Below, piece after piece: positions 8,844 through 15,742 of a stretch of DNA of 32,403 bases (positions within the stretch are counted from its first letter, which is position 1; every line of letters starts with the position of its first letter). The stretch spans positions 1 to 32,403 of the forward strand of contig CANRFH010000012.1 of NCBI GenBank assembly GCA_947629835.1, read 5' to 3'. The position numbers and the translations under genes are program-made. A model generated the notes under the pieces. That model was not told where the DNA came from. It made no database searches and saw nothing but the letters and a program-made list of their open reading frames with translations. This DNA comes from an uncultured Clostridia bacterium. Lineage in GTDB: Bacteria > Bacillota > Clostridia > TANB77 > CAG-508.

Positions 8844-9944
8844 TATTTATCCCCTCCTTTTTTCTTATTTTTTTCTGTCTTTTTGCTTTTTTGTTCTTCA
8901 TTTTTCTTAATTTTTTCTGCTTTTTTATCCTGTTTTTCCTTTTTTTGTTTTTCTTTATTTTCTTTTTTCTCTTGCTTTATTTCTTCTTTTGTTTTTTCTG
9001 GTTCTTCTTGTTGATTATTTATTAAATCAAGAAAAGCATCCTCTAAACTTGCTTCTGCCTTTTTTAATTCAAATATTGTAATTTCATTTTTTGCAAAAGT
9101 TGAAAATATTTCTTTTCTTATATCAGTATCATCCTTTGATGATATACTATATTGTTTCGTTCCATCTGACAATGTTTTTACTAATTTTATTTTGTTTATA
9201 TCTTTTATTCTTTTTGCTACATCTTCTATTTTATTCTCTGAATCTTCCACTGTAACGAGTAATATATTTTCTTTTTCCGTTTTATTTTCAAGATTTTTTG
9301 GACTATCTACCGCAATCAATTTTCCTTTGTTTATTATTATAACTTTTTTGCATATTTGACTTACTTCTGACAATATATGCGAACTTAATAATACTGTATG
9401 ATTTTTACCTAATGATTTTATTAAATCCCTTATTTGTGTTACTTGCTTAGGATCTAATCCAACAGTTGGTTCATCTAATATTAATACTTTTGGGTTTCCA
9501 ACTAGAGCACCTGCTAGACTTACACGCTGTTTATATCCCCTAGATAGATTTCTGATTAGTCTATTCTTTACATCCGCAATGTTAACAGCCTGCATAACTC
9601 TTTCTATCTCTTGTTTTCTCGTTTTTCTTGGAACCCCTTTAAGCTCTGCCATATATTGTATAAATTCTTTTGGTGTTAGCTCATTGTATAATGGTGTAGT
9701 TTCTGGCATATATCCAATTTCACGTTTAGCCTTTTTAGCTTTTTTACTTACATTATAACCATTGATTTCTACTTTTCCCTGAGTAGGCTCTGTAAAGCCG
9801 GTTATAATACTCATAGTTGTAGTTTTCCCTGCACCATTAGGTCCTAAAAATCCGGACTATTTCTCCTTCTTTAATTTCGAAGTTCATGTCGCTTAACGCA
9901 ACATATTTTCCATACTTTTTTGTAACATTTTCTACCTTAATCAA
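8843..9944 (-). CDS. ABC transporter ATP-binding protein, read through one CGG shift
   Basis: The ATPase partner of the permease and GldG-like genes. The long frame (from 9814) lacks the Walker A lysine loop; the missing start lies in another frame from 9944 and joins through an in-frame CGG at 9852-9854 (codon 31). Skipping C gives EIKEGEIV-G-FLGPNGAGKTTT, where this glycine is conserved. Then follow the signature LSRGYKQRVSLAGAL, Walker B LILDEPTVGLDP and the H-loop SSHIL. The total is about 366 residues, with a Lys/Glu-rich coiled tail from about 315. The start is TTG 9944 (or the ATT just before it), after GGAGG. Without the shift only about 30 residues plus a short out-of-frame tail would be made. 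Confidence 0.85.
9852..9854 (-). other. in-frame CGG recoding site, ABC ATPase
   Basis: Upstream frame GTC CGG ATT; required reading GTC, skip C, GGA TTT. It restores the glycine just before FLGPNGAGKTT. Confidence 0.85.
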
Positions 9945-10165
9945 AATCTTTCCTCCCATCTCTAGATAAATCGTTATAATCTTATCATTAGAAAAAAATA
10001 ATTTCAATATTTTCACATAAATTTCACAAAATTATTTACGGAAGCTTGATTTTTTGCTTTATAATATTGCATAATATTTTATATATTTTTGAACAATATG
10101 GTTTTTTTAGTTATAATAAATTTAGCTTTGCACTTTTAGCGTTTATTTCTTTTACCTCATAGTGT

Positions 10166-10195
10166 TTGGAATTTTAAGTTTAGTGTCTATATAAT
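10166..10195 (+). promoter_or_regulatory. promoter of the XRE regulator
   Basis: TTGGAA (10166-10171), spacer 18, TATAAT (10190-10195). The rest of 9945-10165 shows nothing but AT-rich sequence; the ABC operon promoter must lie there but has no clear consensus. Confidence 0.5.
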
Positions 10196-10241
10196 TTTAT
10201 TAATAATATTTTTTTCGTTAATTTTAGTGGGGGAATTTTAT

Positions 10242-10565
10242 ATGAAAGATAATATTATGATCGGTAGTAGAATTAGAAATATCAGAGAAAGTATGTCTTT
10301 AACAAGAGAGCAATTTTCTGAGCTTATTGATATTTCTCCTTCTTTTCTTAGTCAACTTGAAAGAGGAGATAAATCAATGAGCATTGAAACTTTAATGCTT
10401 ATCTCTCTAAAATCTGGATTTTCTTGTGATTATGTTTTATTTGGAGATACAAATAATTGCACATTTTTAAATAAGATTGATCGAATGCTATCAAATAGTT
10501 CTGATGATGTCGTAGAGTTAGTTTATAATATGATACGTCCATTGTCACAATATACTTCAAAATAG
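10242..10565 (+). CDS. XRE/Cro-CI family transcriptional regulator
   Basis: A 107-residue protein with an N-terminal helix-turn-helix domain at about 8-65: IGSRIRNIRESMSLTREQFS, then ISPSFLSQLERGDKS (recognition helix) and MSIETLMLISLKSGFSCDYVL. The C-terminal 40 residues are helical and may dimerise. The ATG at 10242 follows GGGGGA by seven bases; the in-frame GTG at 10227 overlaps that ribosome site. It stands alone between the divergent ABC operon and tRNA-Arg, so it may regulate the exporter, but that is only inference. Confidence 0.85.
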   Translation: MKDNIMIGSRIRNIRESMSLTREQFSELIDISPSFLSQLERGDKSMSIETLMLISLKSGFSCDYVLFGDTNNCTFLNKIDRMLSNSSDDVVELVYNMIRPLSQYTSK

Positions 10566-10684
10566 TTATATTGCTTTTTAATTTTTATAGTTATTTTTGG
10601 GGTTTTATTTGTGTACAATTTTTCTGTTAAAGGCAATTTTAAATCTTTTTTTATCAATATATGTTGGAATTTTAGCAAAATTCA

Positions 10685-10713
10685 TTGACAACATAGTCTT
10701 TTTGTGATATTAT
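10685..10713 (+). promoter_or_regulatory. promoter of tRNA-Arg
   Basis: A consensus TTGACA (10685-10690), spacer 17, TATTAT (10708-10713), ending 16 bases before the tRNA. Confidence 0.8.
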
Positions 10714-10729
10714 ATTTTAAGTTCATTTT

Positions 10730-10806
10730 GGGTCAGTAGCTCAGTTGGATAGAGCATCGGCCTTCTAAGCCGAGGGTCGGGGGTTCGAATCCCTTCTGGC
10801 TCACCA
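10730..10806 (+). tRNA. tRNA-Arg (anticodon TCT)
   Basis: A full cloverleaf of 77 bases. The acceptor GGGTCAG pairs with CTGGCTC through two wobbles; the anticodon stem is TCGGC/GCCGA with loop CTTCTAA, and the T loop is TTCGAAT. CCA is encoded. It reads AGA and AGG. It is the only arginine tRNA in the window; none with CCG, which would read CGG, is present here. Confidence 0.95.
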
Positions 10807-10810
10807 TTTT

Positions 10811-10843
10811 GAGAGTATTTTTGAAATACTCTCTTTTTATTTT
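10811..10843 (+). terminator. terminator of tRNA-Arg
   Basis: GAGAGTATTT against AAATACTCTC with a three-base loop, then a T tract. Confidence 0.85.
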
Positions 10844-11047
10844 AGACAACTTTGCATATTCATTTTACTGTATTTCAGCCTTTTATTACTTTTGAGTATA
10901 TATATATATATCAAAAACTTTGTTATTGCATTACTTATTGCATTACTTTTTTAGTTTCTTATTTCCTTGAATTATTGAATATTAGTGATTTAAGAACATT
11001 AGCTGATTTAATTATATATGGGCAGAAAAATAATATTAATTGAATAT

Positions 11048-11097
11048 TATTATATTCTGAAAAAACATCTAAAATAGATGTTTTTCAGAATATAATA
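11048..11097. terminator. long hairpin, terminator of the DUF4190/DUF4352-like gene
   Basis: A stem of about 20 bp with one bulged A, capped by CATCTA/TAGATG. On the minus strand it directly follows the stop codon at 11105. About 200 bases between it and the tRNA-Arg terminator hold no convincing gene. Confidence 0.65.
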
Positions 11098-11104
11098 TTT
11101 AATT

Positions 11105-11860
11105 TTAACGATATTTACATATATAAGTTGTATTATCTACCTTTATTTGTATTTCAACTGGTGTATCCGTTTCATCTGCAATACTTTTAGGCATTTCAGC
11201 TAAATAATAAATTTTTTGTGATGTTAAAGGCTTAATCCTTGTTAAACTTGTATATGTAAAACCTAGCGAATCATCTGGTATAGCTGAAAAACTAGAATAA
11301 GTATAATTGTTGTTATACTTAACCGTTACATTAGCAACGGAAGAAGCATCTAAATCTATTGTAGATATATTTTTACAGTCTAAAACTATATATAAATATG
11401 TATTGCTTGAATCATCAACTTGATAATAATTATAGAACGTAGGTTTTTTTGGTGGTTCTACTTTTTGACTAAAATCAGCACTTTCAATTTTTACTTCTAC
11501 ATCTTTTCCAGTTATTATTTCATCCATTGCAATTTGTTTTGTTTGGTTGCTATTTGTACTACTGGAACTACTTACACCAGTAGCATCATCTATTGCATCT
11601 CCTACATCTTGTAAAGCCTTACCTACTGCAAAATACATATTATAGACAATTATAATCGATATAATTCCCAATACAAAACCAGCTATTGCTTTTCCTCTTT
11701 CCGCATTTTTAACTATTCCTATAATTCCAAATATAATACTCAATATACTCAATATTATTGATACATAATTTAATATAGGAATAAAACACATACAAATTGC
11801 AATAATACCTAATACCATTGAAGCTGTGCTTAAACCACTTTTTTTCTTTGATTCTTCCAT
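11105..11860 (-). CDS. membrane protein with DUF4190-like and DUF4352-like parts
   Basis: A 251-residue protein. Residues about 10-80 hold two hydrophobic hairpins separated by KNAERGKAIAGFVLGI, the pattern of DUF4190 membrane proteins. A Ser-rich linker (SSSSSTNSN) leads to an extracytoplasmic beta domain from about 110 resembling DUF4352/DUF5067 lipoprotein domains (VEVKIESADFS, YLYIVLDCKNIS). AAGGAG precedes the ATG and a promoter lies at 11893-11921. It is monocistronic. The role is unknown; such proteins are often secreted or surface-exposed in Clostridia. Confidence 0.7.
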   Translation of the reverse strand: MEESKKKSGLSTASMVLGIIAICMCFIPILNYVSIILSILSIIFGIIGIVKNAERGKAIAGFVLGIISIIIVYNMYFAVGKALQDVGDAIDDATGVSSSSSTNSNQTKQIAMDEIITGKDVEVKIESADFSQKVEPPKKPTFYNYYQVDDSSNTYLYIVLDCKNISTIDLDASSVANVTVKYNNNYTYSSFSAIPDDSLGFTYTSLTRIKPLTSQKIYYLAEMPKSIADETDTPVEIQIKVDNTTYICKYR

Positions 11861-11892
11861 AAAAATTCTCCTTTCTTATCTTTTATGGATAA

Positions 11893-11921
11893 ATTTTAAC
11901 ATAATTTTCCAAAATTTGCAA
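11893..11921 (-). promoter_or_regulatory. promoter of the DUF4190/DUF4352-like gene
   Basis: Minus-strand TTGCAA (11916-11921), spacer 17, TAAAAT (11893-11898). Confidence 0.55.
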
Positions 11922-11982
11922 TACATTTGTTATGCATACATTATATATTTTTGTACATATAATTGTATTATGAGGTGTTAAT

Positions 11983-12153
11983 ATGAAAAAATTTAAAATT
12001 CCTTCTATTCCATCTACTACTAATAAATGTATTCGTTTCCCTAATGATGTCATTGACAATGTAGAAAAGGCTATTCAAGGAACAAATTGTACCTTTACTG
12101 CATTTGTAATAGAGGCTGTTAAAATAGCATTAGAAAACTTAGAAAATGATTAG
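11983..12153 (+). CDS. small ribbon-helix-helix protein
   Basis: A 56-residue protein. The core CIRFPNDVIDNVEKAIQGT looks like the beta strand and first helix of an Arc/CopG ribbon-helix-helix DNA-binding domain, and TFTAFVIEAVKIALENL the second helix. TGAGGTG lies five bases before the ATG at 11983. It ends at a shared terminator with hsp20. No antitoxin partner is adjacent, so it is more likely a free-standing regulator than half of a toxin-antitoxin pair. Confidence 0.75.
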   Translation: MKKFKIPSIPSTTNKCIRFPNDVIDNVEKAIQGTNCTFTAFVIEAVKIALENLEND

Positions 12154-12175
12154 AAAAATTTACTACTAAAATATG

Positions 12176-12208
12176 AAAAAACGTTGAAGTGAGAACTCCA
12201 ACGTTTTT
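12176..12208. terminator. bidirectional terminator between the RHH gene and hsp20
   Basis: AAAACGTTG against CCAACGTTTT with an imperfect inner stem, flanked by A and T runs, between convergent genes. Confidence 0.75.
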
Positions 12209-12217
12209 ATTTTTTTG

Positions 12218-12637
12218 TTAATCTATTTGAATTTTTTTCTTTTCTTCTAATTTTTTAGGTTGTTCTTTTGGAACTGTTAAAGATAATATACCATTTTTAA
12301 AAGTTGCCTTTATATCTTCTTCTTTTATATTTTCTCCTACATAAAAGCTTCTTGAACACTCTCCGAAATATCTTTCTTTATGAACATATCTTTCTTCTTC
12401 GTCTGATTCGTCTATGCTTTTATTTGTTTTAGCTGTTATTCTTAGATATCCGTGGTCCATTTCAATGTCTATGTTTTCTTTGTCATAACCTGGCAAATCT
12501 ACCTCTATGATATAGTCATTTCCTTTCTCTTTAATATCTGTCCTCATAATTTTAGCATCTCTTCTGTCTAAAAATGAATCATCAAAAAAATCATTAAATA
12601 AATCAAATTCATTTCTCTTTTTTGGTATCATCATCAT
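12218..12637 (-). CDS. Hsp20/alpha-crystallin family small heat shock protein
   Basis: A 139-residue ATP-independent holdase. The alpha-crystallin domain spans about 28-125: MRTDIKEKGNDYIIEVDLPG, DIEMDHGYLRITAKT and the late hallmark ATFKNGILSLTVPK. The C-terminal tail EEKKKIQID carries the I-x-I motif used in oligomer assembly. AAAGGAG stands nine bases before a run of three ATG codons; I take the first. A CIRCE operator overlaps its promoter, so HrcA control is predicted, and the roughly 110-base leader holds a strong hairpin. Confidence 0.92.
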   Translation of the reverse strand: MMMIPKKRNEFDLFNDFFDDSFLDRRDAKIMRTDIKEKGNDYIIEVDLPGYDKENIDIEMDHGYLRITAKTNKSIDESDEEERYVHKERYFGECSRSFYVGENIKEEDIKATFKNGILSLTVPKEQPKKLEEKKKIQID

Positions 12638-12698
12638 AATAAATCACTCCTTTAAAATAAATTTTATGTGTTGACACCATTTTCAGGTAGCACATATT

Positions 12699-12723
12699 GA
12701 TTTTTAAGCTAGCTTTAAAAATC
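12699..12723 (-). promoter_or_regulatory. palindromic hairpin in the hsp20 leader
   Basis: GATTTTTAA and TTAAAAATC enclose GCTAGCT, a nine-pair AT-rich stem inside the 5' leader of hsp20. It does not cover the ribosome site, so a classic thermometer is not shown. Confidence 0.45.
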
Positions 12724-12753
12724 TTTTTTGAAAGTACTTTTTTCATTATCTAT

Positions 12754-12781
12754 ATTATAGCACTATTTTTAGCAAAGTCAA
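12754..12781 (-). promoter_or_regulatory. promoter of hsp20
   Basis: Minus-strand TTGACT (12776-12781), spacer 16, TATAAT (12754-12759). The -35 hexamer sits inside the CIRCE operator. Confidence 0.75.
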
Positions 12782-12795
12782 TAGCCGAGTGCTAA
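12769..12795 (-). promoter_or_regulatory. CIRCE operator (HrcA binding site)
   Basis: The plus strand reads TTAGCAAAG, nine bases, GAGTGCTAA. The CIRCE consensus is TTAGCACTC-N9-GAGTGCTAA: the right arm is perfect, the left has six of nine, and the spacer is exact. It overlaps the -35 box, as expected for repression. Confidence 0.8.
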
Positions 12796-12846
12796 TTTTT
12801 TTGAAAAACTTTTATTTTTCGTTTCCATAATATTATTATTCAAAAC

Positions 12847-13608
12847 TTAATTAATTATTCTATTATATTTTTCTATATATAATTTATTGGCAATTTTCCC
12901 TGAATTATAATAGTTTATTTGTAATTTATTGTTTCCTAATAAATTTTTATTTTCTAATATGTCTTTTAATCTATTTGCAACTCCTTGACTTCCATCTATT
13001 ATAAGTATTTCATTTGAAAATACCTGTAATAAAGTTTCTTTAAATAATGGAAAATGTGTGCAACCTAATACTAATGTTGAATAATTATTTAAATTATATT
13101 TTTTTAATCTATCTTCTATGTATTTCTTTACTTCACTAGAATTAAATTCCATTCTTTCTGCAAATTCAACAAGTTTAGGCATATCTATTAAATCTACTTC
13201 TTCGAAAACATTTAGTTTTTTTACCAAATTTTGTAATTTTTCTTCTCTAATTGTAGTAGGAGTTGCCATTATTAAAACTCTCTTGCCATTTCTTTTTTCT
13301 ATTGCAGGTTTTACAGCAGGTTCTATTCCTATTATTGGAATATCATATTTATCTCTTAAATCATTTACAGCAATACTTGTTGCTGTATTACAAGCTATAA
13401 CTATTGCTTTAACATTTTTAGAAATGAGAAATTTTATTGCCTTTTCTATGTAAATTTTTACTTCTTCTTTTGGTTTAGTCCCATAAGGTACATTATCTGT
13501 ATCTGCATAATAAATATATTTTTCATTTGGCAATATCTCAATTATTTTTTTTAATACCGTTAGTCCTCCTAACCCTGAATCAAATACACCTATTGGATTA
13601 TTATCCAT
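12847..13608 (-). CDS. murI: glutamate racemase
   Basis: Supplies D-glutamate for peptidoglycan by racemising L-glutamate without a cofactor. At 253 residues it has normal length. It begins MDNNPIGVFDSGLGGLTVL, with the two catalytic cysteines in ACNTAT (about 73) and LGCTHFP (about 184), and YADTDNVPYG near 35-44. The ribosome site is weak (GAAAGAAG). It is transcribed alone and divergently from spmAB. Confidence 0.95.
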   Translation of the reverse strand: MDNNPIGVFDSGLGGLTVLKKIIEILPNEKYIYYADTDNVPYGTKPKEEVKIYIEKAIKFLISKNVKAIVIACNTATSIAVNDLRDKYDIPIIGIEPAVKPAIEKRNGKRVLIMATPTTIREEKLQNLVKKLNVFEEVDLIDMPKLVEFAERMEFNSSEVKKYIEDRLKKYNLNNYSTLVLGCTHFPLFKETLLQVFSNEILIIDGSQGVANRLKDILENKNLLGNNKLQINYYNSGKIANKLYIEKYNRIIN

Positions 13609-13681
13609 ATCTACAACTTCTTTCTATTAATATATCTAAAATATATTATATTCTTTAAAATATTTTTATTGAGGTAATTAT

Positions 13682-13708
13682 ATGTTAAATCTTTTAAAAA
13701 ATCAATAA
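13682..13708 (+). CDS. possible eight-codon leader peptide before spmA
   Basis: ATTGAGG precedes an ATG that encodes MLNLLKNQ and stops. The block TTTTTATTGAGG...ATGTTAAAT is repeated 98 bases on, at the true spmA start, so this may be a leader peptide or merely a partial duplication of the translation start. Confidence 0.25.
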   Translation: MLNLLKNQ

Positions 13709-13779
13709 TCTCCTTAATTTATGCTATATTGCATATATTTCTGGGCTATTTCATATATTTTTATTGAGGAGCTTTTATA

Positions 13780-14358
13780 ATGTTAAATATACTTTGGCCA
13801 ATATTTATTATAGTTTCATATGCTTATGCTTGCTTTTCTGGAAATTTAGAAAATATTAATAATGGAATATTTTCTTCTTGTAGTGATGCAGTTGAGCTAA
13901 CTATTACTTTTTTTGGAACTATTACTCTATGGTGCGGAATTATGCAAATTGCAGAGGATAGTCATTTGTCTGAAAAACTTGCAAAGCTTTTAAAACCAAT
14001 TATACGATTCCTTTTTCCAGAAGTAAAAAATGATGAAAAAATTAATAGTGAAATATCTTTAAATATGATTGCTAACATTTTAGGGCTTGGAAATGCTGCT
14101 ACTCCATTAGGTTTAAAGGCTATGAAATCTCTTCAAGAAAAAAATTCTACCAAAGATACGCTTAGCAATCCTATGTCAATGCTCATTTTACTTAATACTG
14201 CATCTTTACAATTTATTCCAACTACAATAATTGCAATAAGAGTTTCCTTGGAATCTACAAATCCCACAAACATTATTGTTCCTGTATGGATTTCAACACT
14301 TTTAGCGGCTTTTGCTGGTGTTTTTGCAGTTAAACTTTTTATTAAACTTGGAAAATAA
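13780..14358 (+). CDS. spmA: spore maturation protein A
   Basis: A 192-residue membrane protein with about four helices, homologous to the nucleoside-recognition (Gate) domain family. Family features include ELTITFFGTITLWCGIMQI near 32-52 and NILGLGNAATPLGLKAM near 95-111. In Bacillus, SpmA and SpmB together are needed for spore core dehydration. GAGGAG lies upstream of the ATG; the spmB ATG follows the stop by ten bases, so the two form an operon. Its presence is part of the evidence for a spore former. Confidence 0.92.
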   Translation: MLNILWPIFIIVSYAYACFSGNLENINNGIFSSCSDAVELTITFFGTITLWCGIMQIAEDSHLSEKLAKLLKPIIRFLFPEVKNDEKINSEISLNMIANILGLGNAATPLGLKAMKSLQEKNSTKDTLSNPMSMLILLNTASLQFIPTTIIAIRVSLESTNPTNIIVPVWISTLLAAFAGVFAVKLFIKLGK

Positions 14359-14368
14359 GGAGATAATT

Positions 14369-14895
14369 ATGTCTTTGATAAATTATATATCTATAATAGC
14401 GGTGCCTTTTGTAATTTTTTACATAGTTGCTTATGGTTTTTTTGCAAAAATAAAAGTCTTTGATAGTTTTTTAGTCGGCTGTAAAGAAGGAATTAATACT
14501 GTTATAAAAATTTTTCCAACACTAGTTGGTCTATTCTTAGCTATCAGTGCTCTAAGAAATTCTGGGATTTTGGATCTATTATCTAATATTCTTTCACCTA
14601 TACTTAATTTATTCAAAATTCCATCAGAAATTCTACCACTTATGCTTGTTCGTCCCATATCAGGAAGTGCATCTACTGCTGTCGCATTAGACATTATGAA
14701 AAATTGCGGAGTAGATACAATTATTCGGATCTATTGCTTCTACAATTATGGGCTGTACTGAAACTACTTTGTATACTATTGCTATTTACACAAGTGCTAT
14801 TGGAATAAAGAAAATACGCTTCGTTCTTATAGCTGCACTTATTGCAGATATAGTTCGGTATGCTTTCTTCTGTTATTCTTTGCCAAATTTTGTAA
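14369..14895 (+). CDS. spmB: spore maturation protein B, read through two CGG shifts
   Basis: The partner of SpmA. The first frame gives 119 residues (MSLINYISIIAVPF..., LVRPISGSASTAVALDIMKN) and then meets in-frame CGG at 14726-14728; skipping C gives GVDTII-G-SIASTIMGCTETTLYT, the conserved SpmB segment. This frame meets a second in-frame CGG at 14856-14858; skipping C gives ADIV-G-MLSSVILCQIL and a proper stop. The total is 174 residues, the family length. Both restored residues are glycine. TAAGGAG precedes the ATG. With plain decoding the protein would be cut in its middle. Confidence 0.88.
14726..14728 (+). other. in-frame CGG recoding site, spmB first
   Basis: ATT CGG ATC must become ATT, skip C, GGA TCT (codon 120). 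Confidence 0.85.
14856..14858 (+). other. in-frame CGG recoding site, spmB second
   Basis: In the corrected frame GTT CGG TAT must become GTT, skip C, GGT ATG. This is the only site followed by T. Confidence 0.85.
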
Positions 14896-14910
14896 ATTCA
14901 TTTTTTTGAT

Positions 14911-14983
14911 TTTGTCGATTTTTGTCGTATTTTGTCGCAAACTTTTTCTTGACTTTTGTCGATATTTAAGCTATCATTATAAT
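14911..14983 (+). promoter_or_regulatory. Spo0A-box-like array with a long-spacer promoter
   Basis: TTTGTCG occurs at 14911, 14921 and 14931 (exact ten-base steps) and again at 14955. The 0A-box core is TTGTCGA. A TTGACT (14949-14954) is followed after 23 bases by TATAAT (14978-14983); an unusually long spacer is also found in the Spo0A-activated spoIIG promoter of Bacillus. It lies just after spmB and would drive the RNA at 14990-15280. Confidence 0.5.
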
Positions 14984-14989
14984 AGTTTT

Positions 14990-15280
14990 TATATTGTTAT
15001 TTTTTGAATCTGTTAAGGTCATGTTAGCCTTTCTAGAATTTTATTTGTAAAGTTTCATTTTACAAATATTACCAATTTTTTTAAATATTAATATTTTATA
15101 TTTTGTAAATATTTACCTATATTTTAAAAGCTTTTACACTTGTAGAGGACTGCAAATTTTTTTATCTTTTCTTCGCGCCCCCATTTTTTATATAGCGAAG
15201 AACAATCCTCTACAGCCTCCATTAGGAGTTATATATCTAACTTTACAGGAGTTTTATTACTCCTGTATTTCTATTTTTTT
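14990..15280 (+). ncRNA. candidate small RNA or leader upstream of the AbrB gene
   Basis: No credible gene lies in 14896-15395. The plus strand holds a two-part hairpin: 15141-15149 pairs with 15206-15214 (nine bp) and, inside it, 15169-15176 pairs with 15195-15202 (eight bp). An intrinsic terminator follows at 15244-15280. With the promoter at 14949-14983 this gives a transcript of about 290 bases. Alternatively it is an attenuated leader of the AbrB family gene. I do not recognise a known RNA class. Confidence 0.45.
15244..15280 (+). terminator. intrinsic terminator
   Basis: TACAGGAGT against ACTCCTGTA with a six-base loop, then a T-rich tract to 15280. Confidence 0.85.
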
Positions 15281-15398
15281 ACACTTCTTATCGATTTTTG
15301 TTGATTTTTGTAGTTTTTTATGATAATATAATTTGTGAATATATATTTGTTAAATTTAACCAAATTTTAATTTTATTTTAAAGGGGGAGATACTTATA

Positions 15399-15641
15399 AT
15401 TAAATCTACTGGAATTATAAGAAAGGTTGATGAACTTGGTAGGATTGTGATACCAAGAGAAATTAGACTTATGCTTGAAATACAAGAAAAAGATCCTCTC
15501 GAAATTTTTATCGAAGGAACATCAGTTATCTTAAAAAAATACAATCCGAATTGTATTTTTTGTGGAAGTAGTAAAGACTTACACCTTTATAAAAATAAAT
15601 TAGTTTGTGCTAAATGCAAAGATGATATTAATAATTTATAG
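15399..15641 (+). CDS. AbrB/SpoVT family regulator with C-terminal zinc-ribbon-like tail
   Basis: About 80 residues. The swapped-hairpin DNA-binding domain reads IKSTGIIRKVDELGRIVIPR, then MLEIQEKDPLEIFIEG. The tail has C-x-x-C twice (CIFCGS and CAKC), as in many clostridial AbrB proteins, and may bind zinc. No ATG, GTG or TTG is available before the conserved domain; the GGGGGAGA ribosome site points to ATA 15396 or ATT 15399, so an AUU start is likely. The ATG at 15447 would remove half of the DNA-binding domain. AbrB proteins act as transition-state or sporulation regulators, consistent with neighbouring spmAB. Confidence 0.85.
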   Translation: MKSTGIIRKVDELGRIVIPREIRLMLEIQEKDPLEIFIEGTSVILKKYNPNCIFCGSSKDLHLYKNKLVCAKCKDDINNL

Positions 15642-15742
15642 TCTTACTTCTACATCTTTATGATTTATATAAAATAAAGACCCTTTTATAAATTATATTT
15701 AAGAGGTATAATTTATTTGAGCCCTTTTATTTTATATAAATT

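Noticed and set aside
10852-11043. 63-codon frame after tRNA-Arg
   Set aside because: No ribosome site, low-complexity composition and overlap with a terminator region.
11983-12153. Toxin-antitoxin module built on the ribbon-helix-helix gene
   Set aside because: No partner toxin gene is adjacent on either side.
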